Of a stretch of DNA of 37,141 nucleotides, positions 29,072 through 36,790 are shown piece by piece (the stretch's first letter is position 1; each line of letters starts with the position of its first letter). The stretch comes from Paracidovorax cattleyae. Lineage in GTDB: Bacteria; Pseudomonadota; Gammaproteobacteria; Burkholderiales; Burkholderiaceae_C. Under the pieces are notes generated by a model. It made no database searches, was not told the DNA's origin, and worked only from the letters and a program-made list of their open reading frames with translations. The DNA lies in NCBI RefSeq assembly GCF_900104515.1, contig NZ_FNJL01000042.1:1-37141 (forward strand). Direction: 5' to 3'. A program made the translations under genes and the position numbers.

Positions 29072-30041
29072 TCAGGCGCGCAAGCCGCCGCCCGCCCGCC
29101 GGCCTGCGCGCTCTCCCCACCTTCCGTTCGACGAAGCGCTGGCGCCCTTCGCCGACGCATTGCGCCAGCACCTGCCCACGCCCGAGGAAATCGAGCGCGC
29201 AGCCGCCGCCCGCAAACGGCGCCGTACCGCCCAGGCGGCTGCGGGCACGGCGGCGGCAGCCCTGCTTACCGCCGGAATCTGGTGGGCCGACCCGGCATGG
29301 CACCGCGACACCCTCGCCACCGCCCAGGGAGAGCGCCGCAGCGTGCGACTGCCGGACGGCAGCGAGGTGCGGCTGCACGGCCAGTCCCGCGTGGAGGTGG
29401 CGCTGCACCTGCGCTCCCGCAGGCTGGCCCTCTCCACGGGCGAGGCGTCGTTCGACGTGGCCCATGCGCCTTGGCACCGCTGGCTGCCATGGCTGCAGCG
29501 GCCCTTCGCCGTGCAGGCCGGCGCCGTGCGCGTGCTCGACATCGGTACCGTGTTCCAGATCCGCCGCCGCGGAGCGCCGTTCACCCCGGGTGGAACGGGG
29601 CGCACGGACATCGCCGTGCTGCAGGGCCGGGTCAGCGTGCATCCGCTGCACGGGACAGCCCCGGCGGTGCCGCTGGTGGCCGGAGACCTGCTGCGCGTGC
29701 CGGACAGCGCTGCGACCGCGGGCGCCATGCCAGGGCTGCCGGCCCCGGAGCGCCCGGGCCCCGCTGCCATGGCCGCGGCCACGGCCTGGCGCGAGGGACG
29801 GCTGCTGCTGGAGGCGACGCCGCTGGCCGATGCCGTGGCGGAGATGCAGCGACTGCACGCCGCGCCCATCGTGATCGCGGACGAGCAGGCCGCGGGCCGG
29901 CAGATTTCCGGGGTGTTCGACCTCGACCGCATCGACCAGCTCATCGATCTGCTGCCGCGGCTCGCGCCCGTGGCGGTGCACCGGCAGCCCGACGGCAGCG
30001 TGGTGATCCGGTCCCGCGCGGGGACGCACTCCGCCTCCTGA
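29061..30041 (+). CDS. FecR-family anti-sigma / signal transducer
   Basis: A 326-residue inner membrane protein. The cytoplasmic N-terminus (1-52) should hold the sigma factor; one TM (about 54-73, TAAAALLTAGIWW) follows; the periplasmic FecR domain includes RSVRLPDGSEVRLHGQSRVEV, LSTGEASFDVAH and VRVLDIGTVFQIRR. The C-terminal STN-like part (PLADAVAEMQRLHAAPIVIAD) would meet the N-terminal domain of the receptor. ATG at 29061 overlaps the sigma gene, so the pair is translationally coupled. Confidence 0.92.
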   Translation: MNTDQARKPPPARRPARSPHLPFDEALAPFADALRQHLPTPEEIERAAAARKRRRTAQAAAGTAAAALLTAGIWWADPAWHRDTLATAQGERRSVRLPDGSEVRLHGQSRVEVALHLRSRRLALSTGEASFDVAHAPWHRWLPWLQRPFAVQAGAVRVLDIGTVFQIRRRGAPFTPGGTGRTDIAVLQGRVSVHPLHGTAPAVPLVAGDLLRVPDSAATAGAMPGLPAPERPGPAAMAAATAWREGRLLLEATPLADAVAEMQRLHAAPIVIADEQAAGRQISGVFDLDRIDQLIDLLPRLAPVAVHRQPDGSVVIRSRAGTHSAS

Positions 30042-30124
30042 CGGCCCGGCCGCGGGGAAACGGCCCCCCAACCTGCCTGGCAAATTTTTTCGTGGGAGAG
30101 GTGTACAAACCCACGCGCCCGTTC

Positions 30125-30155
30125 GGCTTGCAGGCAAGCCGGAGCTCTCTCCGGC
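30125..30155 (+). promoter_or_regulatory. Two overlapping hairpins in the TonB receptor leader
   Basis: GGCTTGC (30125-30131) pairs with GCAAGCC (30134-30140), and GCCGGAG (30138-30144) pairs with CTCCGGC (30149-30155). The two stems share bases 30138-30140 and cannot both form. The second is followed by TATTTCTT, a modest terminator-like tail, 37 bases before the receptor start. This geometry resembles an attenuator or a translation switch; function is not shown. Confidence 0.45.
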
Positions 30156-30192
30156 TATTTCTTCACCGCCTTCCGCCAGGAGTTTCCGTTCC

Positions 30193-32598
30193 ATGCCGAC
30201 CCCGTTCCGCCCTCCGCGCCACCTTCACCCCCTGCGCCAGCCCCGTTCCTTCGCTCTCCGGGGCGCGGCCCTGGCCGCGGCGCTGTGCATCGCTGCCGCC
30301 GCCCATGCCCAGCCCGTGGCCATCGACCTGCCCGAGCAGCCGCTGGCGCAATCGCTGTCCGCGCTCGCCCGCCAGAGCGGAGCGCAGATCGTGTTCGCCA
30401 CCGAACTGGCGCAGGGTCTGCGCGCGCCCGCGCTGCGCGGCACGCTGGAGGTGCGCGAGGCGCTCGACCGCCTTATGGCCGGCACGGACCTCATCGTGCG
30501 AGTGCAGGATGGGCGCACCTTCACCGTCGAACGCGCCCAGGCAGCGCCGGGCCAGGCTGCCGGTGGCGCGCCCGCACTGGGCGAAGTGCGCGTGCGGGCC
30601 GCACGCGGCGAGGACACGGCGTACTACGCCCCTTCGTCCGCCAGCGGCACCAAGACCGAAGCCGCACTGCGCGACGTGCCGCAGACCATCGACGTGGTGC
30701 CCCAGCAGGTGATCCGCGACCAGGGCGCCACGTCGATCCAGGACACGCTGCGCAACGTGGCGGGCGTGGGCCTGTCCACGGGCGACGGCCAGCGCGACCA
30801 GGTGAGCATCCGCGGCTTCACCAGCATCGGGGACCAGTTCGTGGACGGCTTCCGCGACGATGCGCTGTATTTCCGCGACCTGTCGAACATCGAGCGCGTG
30901 GAGGTGGTGAAGGGGCCGGCCGCCGTGCTCTACGGGCGAGGATCTTCCGGCGGCCTCGTGAACCGCGTCACGAAGAAGCCGGGCACCAACGTGTCCGATG
31001 CGGCCGTGAGCGTGGGCAGTTGGGCGGACAAGCGGGCCGAGTTCGACGTCAGCCGCGCGCCCGCGGACAGCGACTGGTCCTGGCGCGTGACCGGTGCGGC
31101 CGAGGACGCCAACAGCTACCGCAGCCAGCAGTTCCTGGAGCGCCAGGCGATCGCGCCGTCGGTGCTGTGGAAGCCCGATGGCGCCACCTCGCTGATGCTG
31201 CAGGCGGATTACCTGCGGGACAAGCGCGTGACCGATTTCGGCATTCCGGCGTACCGGGGCCGCCCGGTGGCCGTGGACCCGCGCACCTACTACGGATCGG
31301 CCAATGCACGCGATGCGGATACGTCGGAATCTAAAGTGGGCTCCTTCACGGCCACCTTCGAGCACCGCTTCTCCGACACTCTGCGCGTGCGCAATGCCCT
31401 GCGCTACTACCACTACGAGCTGGACCGCCAGAACACGCTGCCGTCCGGCGGCGTGAACGAGGCCGCCGGCACCGTGGCGCTCACGCGCTCGGGCATCGAC
31501 CGCTTCGAGCACGGCGTGTTCAATCAAACCGAGCTGATCCAGAAACTGCGCACCGGCAGCGTGGAGCACGAGGTGCTGTACGGCGTGGAACTGGGCCAGC
31601 AGAACAAGGACGCGCTCACGCTGTCGGGCGGCACGCTCGGCACCGTGAACCTGTGGAACCCGGTGCTGCCCGTGGCGCCGCTCAATGGCGGCGGTGCCCT
31701 GACGGGCAGCACGCTGAACCGCTACCTGACGCGCGCCGCCTACGTGCAGGACCAGGTCACGTTCACGCCGGAGTGGAAGCTGCTGGCAGGCATGCGCTAC
31801 GACCGGTTCGGCCAGGAGACCGACAACCGCCTGCCGGGCCAGGCGGACTTCGAGCGCACGGACACCACCTGGAGCCCGCGCCTGGGCCTGGTCTGGCAGC
31901 CCGATGCCGTGCAGTCGTACTACGCGTCGGTGAGCCGTTCGTACCAGCCGTCGGCCGAGATGTTCGCGCTGTCGGCATCGAATGCGTCCGTGAAGCCCGA
32001 GCGCACCACCAACTATGAAGTGGGCACGAAGTGGGAGCTGCTGGGCGGCCGCGCCACCGCCACGGCCTCGCTCTTCCAGCTGGAACGCACCGACATCAAG
32101 ACCGCCGATCCGGCGCAGCCCACGGTGCTGATCCCCATCGGTACGCAGCGCACGCGCGGGCTGGAGCTGTCGCTCTCGGGAGAGCTGCGCCCCGGCACGC
32201 AGGCCACGTTCAGCTACGCGTTCCTGGATACGCGCGTCACGCGCTCCACGGCCACGGACGCGGGCCAGCTGGTGGAAGGCAAGCGCGCCACCCTCACCCC
32301 GCGCAATGCCTTCTCGGCCTGGGTCACCCAGCAGCTCGGCGAGGCCTGGAGCGTGGGCGGCGGCGTGAACTACGTGGGCGACCGCTTCGCCAACCCCGGC
32401 AACACCGTGACGCTGCCGTCGTACGTGGTGGTGGACGCCATGGCGCAGTACCGCATCGACCGCTCGACGACGGTGCAACTGAACCTGCGCAACCTGTTCG
32501 ACCGCAACTACATCGTGTCGGCCCATGGATCGAACGCGAACCTGAACCTCCCGGGTGCGCCGCGCAATGCGACGCTGACGCTGCGGCACAGCTTCTGA
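30193..32598 (+). CDS. TonB-dependent siderophore receptor with STN signalling domain
   Basis: An 801-residue outer membrane transporter for ferric siderophores. Signal peptide (1-39, cut after AHA), STN domain (about 41-110, IDLPEQPLAQSLSALARQSG), a linker with the TonB-box region, the plug (about 140-260, DVPQTIDVVPQQVIRDQG and VSIRGF; VEVVKGPAAVLYGRGSSGGLVN) and a 22-strand barrel ending LTLRHSF with terminal Phe. The sequence is nearest to the Fiu/FhuE/FpvA-type siderophore receptors. The STN domain fits signalling through the adjacent FecR and FecI proteins. The ligand is not predictable. CCAGGAG lies about 10 bases before ATG at 30193. Confidence 0.94.
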   Translation: MPTPFRPPRHLHPLRQPRSFALRGAALAAALCIAAAAHAQPVAIDLPEQPLAQSLSALARQSGAQIVFATELAQGLRAPALRGTLEVREALDRLMAGTDLIVRVQDGRTFTVERAQAAPGQAAGGAPALGEVRVRAARGEDTAYYAPSSASGTKTEAALRDVPQTIDVVPQQVIRDQGATSIQDTLRNVAGVGLSTGDGQRDQVSIRGFTSIGDQFVDGFRDDALYFRDLSNIERVEVVKGPAAVLYGRGSSGGLVNRVTKKPGTNVSDAAVSVGSWADKRAEFDVSRAPADSDWSWRVTGAAEDANSYRSQQFLERQAIAPSVLWKPDGATSLMLQADYLRDKRVTDFGIPAYRGRPVAVDPRTYYGSANARDADTSESKVGSFTATFEHRFSDTLRVRNALRYYHYELDRQNTLPSGGVNEAAGTVALTRSGIDRFEHGVFNQTELIQKLRTGSVEHEVLYGVELGQQNKDALTLSGGTLGTVNLWNPVLPVAPLNGGGALTGSTLNRYLTRAAYVQDQVTFTPEWKLLAGMRYDRFGQETDNRLPGQADFERTDTTWSPRLGLVWQPDAVQSYYASVSRSYQPSAEMFALSASNASVKPERTTNYEVGTKWELLGGRATATASLFQLERTDIKTADPAQPTVLIPIGTQRTRGLELSLSGELRPGTQATFSYAFLDTRVTRSTATDAGQLVEGKRATLTPRNAFSAWVTQQLGEAWSVGGGVNYVGDRFANPGNTVTLPSYVVVDAMAQYRIDRSTTVQLNLRNLFDRNYIVSAHGSNANLNLPGAPRNATLTLRHSF

Positions 32599-32737
32599 AG
32601 CGGAGGGCATGGAGGGCCGGACGCGGGCGGGCCAGGTGTCACCGGGGAGTCATGGCCCCTTGTTACAAATGCCGGCCTCCAGTCGCCAGCGCGCGACCGG
32701 GGCACGCTCGTACAACGCCCTGCAACATCCGCGTCCC

Positions 32738-34366
32738 ATGCCCACTTCCACGCTCCGCGCACGCCGGCCCGTGCGCCATCCCCTGGCGGCCTCCTCCCTG
32801 CTGGTTCTTCTCCTGAGCGCCTGCGGCGGCTCTGGCGGCTCGTCCGACAACTTCGAGAAGGGCCGCTGGACCACCGGCGACCTGCACACGCACACGGTGC
32901 AATCCGACGATTCACGCACCACGCAGACCCTGGACTTCCTGCTCGGCAAGGCTTTCGGCAGCTACGGCCTGGACTGGATGGCCGTGACCAACCACCTGCG
33001 CTCGTCCAAGTACGACAACGCGGCCAACCTGCTGCCCGCGCCCAGGGCCTTCGCCTACGGCATGGAAAGCTACGAGATGCCGCGCATCCAGGCGCTGCAG
33101 GACGCCGGCAACTACCAGGGCAAGCTGATCTATTCCGCGTTCGAGTGGGACATGCCCACGCACGACCACATCGGCGTCGGCATCTTCGAGGGAACCAGCG
33201 GCAACTGGAAGACCTCCGCCAGCGCGGCCAAGGAATTCCAGTACCTCTTCACCACCGGCGCCGAGTCGCTGTTCGACCCGGCCGACGTGGCCCGCTGGAA
33301 GGCCCGGTACCCGCAGCGCTACAACCAGACCGGCGACGATGCGATCAAGGCCATTGCCTGGCTGAAGGAAAAGTACCCCGACACCAGCTACGCGCTGATC
33401 AACCACCCCTCGCGCAACCCCAACAAATACACCATCGCCGACTTCCGCCAGATGAACGACCTGGCGCCCGGGATCGTGTTCGCCATCGAAGGCATGGTGG
33501 GCAACCAGCTCGAGCCCGACCGCGGCGGCTACACCTCGGCCTACATCGATGCCAACAAGCCCAACCGCACCTACGGCGGCACCGACTACATCGTGGCGCA
33601 GCTGGGCGGCGTGTGGGACGCGCTGCTGGGCGAGGGCCGCCGCATCTGGAACATTGCCGACTCCGACTCGCACTTCGAGATCGACTCCAACAACAACAGC
33701 AGCGGCTACTACCCCGGCGAATACGCCAAGACCTACGTCTGGCAGAGCGCCAAGGCGGAAGGCCACATCGACGGGCTGATCGACAGCCTGCGCGCGGGCC
33801 GCAGCTTCGGCGTGTTCGGCGACCTGATCAACGCCCTGGACTTCAACGTGTCCGGCACTGCGGGCCGGGCCACCATGGGCCAGGAGATCCAGGCCGCCCC
33901 CGGCGAACGCGTGACGGTGCGCATCCGCTTCAAGAGCCCTCCGGTCAACAACTACCAGCGCCCGGTGGCGAGCGGCAACCCGGGCAACATGACGCCCAGG
34001 GTGGACCATGTGGATCTCATCGTGGGCGACGTGGGCGCGAAAGCACAACCCGGCACCGACGCCTACCGGCAAGCCACCAACCCGAGCACCCGCGTGCTGC
34101 GCCGCTTCACCGCCGCGGACTGGACCACCGACGAGGAAGGCTACAACATGGTGGAGTTCCCGATGACCGTCACGAAGAACCAGTACCTGCGCCTGCGCGG
34201 CACCAACCTCGGCGAGAACGTGGCCGGCCTCACGTCCGGGGGCGAGCCGCTGGCGGACCAGCCGGTCACCACGACCGATCCTGCCACCCGCCACGACCAG
34301 ATCAACGACCGCAACTACGGCAACCTCTGGTTCTACTCGAACCCGGTCTTCGTGTCGCTGCGCTAG
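32738..34366 (+). CDS. PHP-domain lipoprotein (putative metal-dependent phosphoesterase)
   Basis: A 542-residue protein with a lipoprotein signal (LLLSAC29GG) and a PHP-type fold: H50-x-H52 in TTGDLHTHTVQSDD, GLDWMAVTNH, the acidic/His segment YSAFEWDMPTHDHIGVG, NHPSRNPN and DSDSHFEID, which supply the usual metal ligands. PHP domains bind two or three metals and cleave phosphoesters. The C-terminal 150 residues include a beta-rich domain that I do not recognise. It lies 139 bp after the receptor and may share its iron control, with possible release of phosphate or iron from an organic ester; that is inference. Start ATG at 32738 gives the classic lipoprotein signal. Confidence 0.82.
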   Translation: MPTSTLRARRPVRHPLAASSLLVLLLSACGGSGGSSDNFEKGRWTTGDLHTHTVQSDDSRTTQTLDFLLGKAFGSYGLDWMAVTNHLRSSKYDNAANLLPAPRAFAYGMESYEMPRIQALQDAGNYQGKLIYSAFEWDMPTHDHIGVGIFEGTSGNWKTSASAAKEFQYLFTTGAESLFDPADVARWKARYPQRYNQTGDDAIKAIAWLKEKYPDTSYALINHPSRNPNKYTIADFRQMNDLAPGIVFAIEGMVGNQLEPDRGGYTSAYIDANKPNRTYGGTDYIVAQLGGVWDALLGEGRRIWNIADSDSHFEIDSNNNSSGYYPGEYAKTYVWQSAKAEGHIDGLIDSLRAGRSFGVFGDLINALDFNVSGTAGRATMGQEIQAAPGERVTVRIRFKSPPVNNYQRPVASGNPGNMTPRVDHVDLIVGDVGAKAQPGTDAYRQATNPSTRVLRRFTAADWTTDEEGYNMVEFPMTVTKNQYLRLRGTNLGENVAGLTSGGEPLADQPVTTTDPATRHDQINDRNYGNLWFYSNPVFVSLR

Positions 34367-34412
34367 CGGCCTTGCGGCGCCATCGCGCCGCCTTCCTGCT
34401 TCACCAACCCCA

Positions 34413-34463
34413 TTTCCACCGCGCTTGTCCAGCGCGCGGTGGAAATGTTCTGCATTGCAGAAC
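34413..34463 (+). promoter_or_regulatory. Two perfect inverted repeats after the PHP gene
   Basis: TTTCCACCGCGC (34413-34424) and GCGCGGTGGAAA (34434-34445) form a twelve-pair stem with nine-base loop. Next to it GTTCTGC-ATT-GCAGAAC (34447-34463) is a 17-base dyad with seven-base arms. The first may be a terminator without T run. The second has the look of a regulator-binding operator. The other bases of the 224-bp gap (34367-34590) show no further feature. Confidence 0.45.
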
Positions 34464-34590
34464 GCGCGGTGCAATGGCCATCCGCACACCTCCCGATGCA
34501 GGCACATTGGCATCCGTCCAGGGCACGCACCGCCCGGGGGGAAGGCTGCACCGGCCTTCCATTCACATGCACATGGGGAGGAAAGACCGG

Positions 34591-35253
34591 ATGTCGCTTG
34601 CCTACTGGTTCCGGGAGGGACCTGCGGAGCCCATCGAAAATGGGTGGATTCAGTATGGACCGGGGAAGGGGTTGCCCAAGCTGGTGTTCGAAGGGCTGGA
34701 TGACTCGCGGAAATTGGTGCAAAAGATCGCGACCATCGATCCCATCCGCAAAAAAATCATCCTCATCCAGCCTGGAGACAAAGCTCTGTATCTATCGGGG
34801 TTGAGAGAACGAGGCGTCGAGGGATATCTTTATCTTTTCGCCCACGCGACCGCACACCGCCTGCAGGGAGTCACGAACATTGAGGAAATCGCCCGGACCA
34901 TCCGTACCAGCGGCATATGGCACAGACAACCTATTTTGATAGACGCATGCAATGCAGGAGCAGTTCCTGACGGCGTTGCAAGTGCATTGGCCAGAAGCTT
35001 GCTCACCCACGTTACTGCGCCCACCACAACCACCTGGAACCAAGCGTTCGGAGGCCCCGCCATTGGCCAAGGCGCCTTCGAGAAGCTACCTGGCGTGCTC
35101 GAACGCCTGGCTGTCCCCAACCTTCTGCGCCCGGGACAATGGCGAACCTGGGGCCCGGATGGCGAACCCATCGCTACCACCCGCACGTCACCACGCGATG
35201 GCGGCAGCCCCGTCACCGGCCGATCGGCCCGAGAGATGCTGAGGGAACAATGA
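34591..35253 (+). CDS. Candidate caspase-like effector protein
   Basis: A 220-residue soluble protein with no signal peptide. I do not recognise it fully, but it has a caspase-like (clan CD) layout: a strand ending YLYLFAHATAH with candidate catalytic His H85 (or H89), followed about 30 residues later by PILIDACNAG with candidate Cys C120. This is similar to the pattern seen in CHAT, C80 and polymorphic-toxin domains (strand-H-G, then strand-D/S-A-C-x-x-G). The following LTHVTAPTTTTWN resembles the next strand and loop of such domains. GGAGG precedes ATG at 34591. The base composition is less GC-rich than the flanks. Its stop overlaps the next gene. Assignment by eye only. Confidence 0.6.
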   Translation: MSLAYWFREGPAEPIENGWIQYGPGKGLPKLVFEGLDDSRKLVQKIATIDPIRKKIILIQPGDKALYLSGLRERGVEGYLYLFAHATAHRLQGVTNIEEIARTIRTSGIWHRQPILIDACNAGAVPDGVASALARSLLTHVTAPTTTTWNQAFGGPAIGQGAFEKLPGVLERLAVPNLLRPGQWRTWGPDGEPIATTRTSPRDGGSPVTGRSAREMLREQ

Positions 35254-35951
35254 TGCTTCGATGGTGGAGACGCCTTGGATACGGCGCCAAATGGCTTGTG
35301 CTCATCTCAATACTGCTGAGTACCTACACCATCTGGTGGTGGGCCGACAGTGCACGGTGTGGCCAGCAGGACGAGTACTCCTATCACGGCATCTGCCTGA
35401 TGCAGATAAAAGAGAGGGCCGAGCGGGGGGACAACGCTGCGCAATGGGCCTATGGAAGTTATCTCGAAACAGAAAACCAGGAATCGGAAGCTCGCATCTG
35501 GCAATTACGTGCAATGCACGGTGCCCGGGACGGCCTGGATCTGCGTGGGGAAATGCTTGGCTATTGCGACCGGATTCCTGGCTTCGACGCACGCACAGTG
35601 GAAGCGATCATGCTGCGCATCGCGCAGAGCAGCCCCGATGCCCATCTACGCCTTCTCCAACTTTATATATACCCTGGCTGCGGCGCTTTCAATCTCGAAA
35701 AGGCCAGTGCACAGATTCCGTTGTTGACCCAGTGTGCACACCTGACTCTGGTGGATTATCTGAACCGTGCCGAAAGTGCCCACCACCGCGTGTTACAGCC
35801 TACTCGCCAAGCCATCCGTTCGAACATGGCCATTTGCGAACGCGAACTGGCCAGCCCCCCACCGCCGGGCAGCACCGTGCGCGAATTCATGCCGGTGCGG
35901 AGGGCAAGCCTGGATGCGTTGGCACATGCACTGGCAACGCTGGGCGAATAA
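35253..35951 (+). CDS. Membrane-anchored six-cysteine protein, copy A (possible immunity protein)
   Basis: A 232-residue protein with a short basic N-terminus, one TM (about 13-30, ending IWWW) and a periplasmic domain. The domain has Sel1/TPR-like sequence (AERGDNAAQWAYGSYLETE, then EARIWQLRAMHGA) and six cysteines (C36, C48, C105, C143, C161, C195), all conserved in the second copy. The pair RIPGFDARTVEAIMLR and SPDAHLRLLQLYI are the most conserved segments. ATG at 35250 overlaps the upstream stop (ATGA), and ATG at 35253 has better spacing from GAGGG. Function unknown; coupling to the putative effector gene suggests immunity. Confidence 0.75.
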   Translation: MLRWWRRLGYGAKWLVLISILLSTYTIWWWADSARCGQQDEYSYHGICLMQIKERAERGDNAAQWAYGSYLETENQESEARIWQLRAMHGARDGLDLRGEMLGYCDRIPGFDARTVEAIMLRIAQSSPDAHLRLLQLYIYPGCGAFNLEKASAQIPLLTQCAHLTLVDYLNRAESAHHRVLQPTRQAIRSNMAICERELASPPPPGSTVREFMPVRRASLDALAHALATLGE

Positions 35952-36012
35952 ATGCAAATGCCGGAAGGCTCTTCGGTACACCAGCATTAAAGGATGCCGC
36001 GTCAATACTGGC

Positions 36013-36681
36013 ATGGCAATGCTTTTCGTCGCCTCGCTACTGATCGGCATCTACACCGCATGGTGGTGGATCGACAGCGCGCGCACCTGTGATACCCAGG
36101 ACGAATACAACCTTCGCGGCATCTGCCTCATGCGGATACAGGAGCGCGCCGAGCAGGGCGACAACGCCGCGCAATGGAGCTATGGCGCCTACCTCGAAAC
36201 GGAGCGCAGGGAACCGGAAGCACGCCAGTGGCAGCTACGCGCCATGCACGGGGCACAGGTCGGAATGGACCTGCGCAGTGAAATGAAGGTCTTTTGCGAC
36301 CGCATTCCCGGCTTCGATGCGCGCACCGTCGAAGCCATCATGCTGCGCGTGATGCCGAAAAGCCCCGATGCCCATCTTCGTTTGCTGCAGCTCTACATCC
36401 ATCCCGGCTGCGGGGCGTTTGATCTCGACAAGGCCAGCGCGCAGATTCCCTGGTTGACGCAATGCGCACACCTCACGCTCGATGACTATCTCGAACGCGC
36501 TGAAAGTGCGAACTATCGCGTTCCGGCGGACACGCGAGCAGCGATCCGCACCAATATGGCGCTCTGCGACAAGGAACTGGAAGGGCATCCCCCTCCAGAC
36601 ACGACGGTGCAGGAATTCCTTCCAGTTCGCAGGCAGGACATCGAAGCGCTGCTGCGCCGCCTCGCGGCGCTGGCGCAATGA
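36013..36681 (+). CDS. Membrane-anchored six-cysteine protein, copy B (possible immunity protein)
   Basis: A 222-residue paralogue of the preceding gene, with roughly two thirds or more of residues identical by eye from the TrpTrpTrp after the TM to the end, and all six cysteines kept. It appears to be a tandem duplication. The predicted start at 36013 (MAMLFVASLL) leaves no cytoplasmic basic segment and has no ribosome-binding site nearby. The frame is open further upstream with no ATG, GTG or TTG at a good position, so the N-terminus may have been shortened after duplication. The TM (1-18) is intact. Confidence 0.7.
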   Translation: MAMLFVASLLIGIYTAWWWIDSARTCDTQDEYNLRGICLMRIQERAEQGDNAAQWSYGAYLETERREPEARQWQLRAMHGAQVGMDLRSEMKVFCDRIPGFDARTVEAIMLRVMPKSPDAHLRLLQLYIHPGCGAFDLDKASAQIPWLTQCAHLTLDDYLERAESANYRVPADTRAAIRTNMALCDKELEGHPPPDTTVQEFLPVRRQDIEALLRRLAALAQ

Positions 36682-36790
36682 CTTAGCGCCCCATCTGCGC
36701 CCCCCACTGCGCCACCTCCTGCGACGCCTGAGCGGCCCCCTCGGCCATGGCGAGCGTGCCGCCGCGAGGGTGTTAGCCGTGGGGACGGGG

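Noticed and set aside
35952-35990. A short ATG-started frame between the two six-cysteine genes
   Set aside because: It encodes only 12 residues before a stop, is out of frame with copy B, and has no family.
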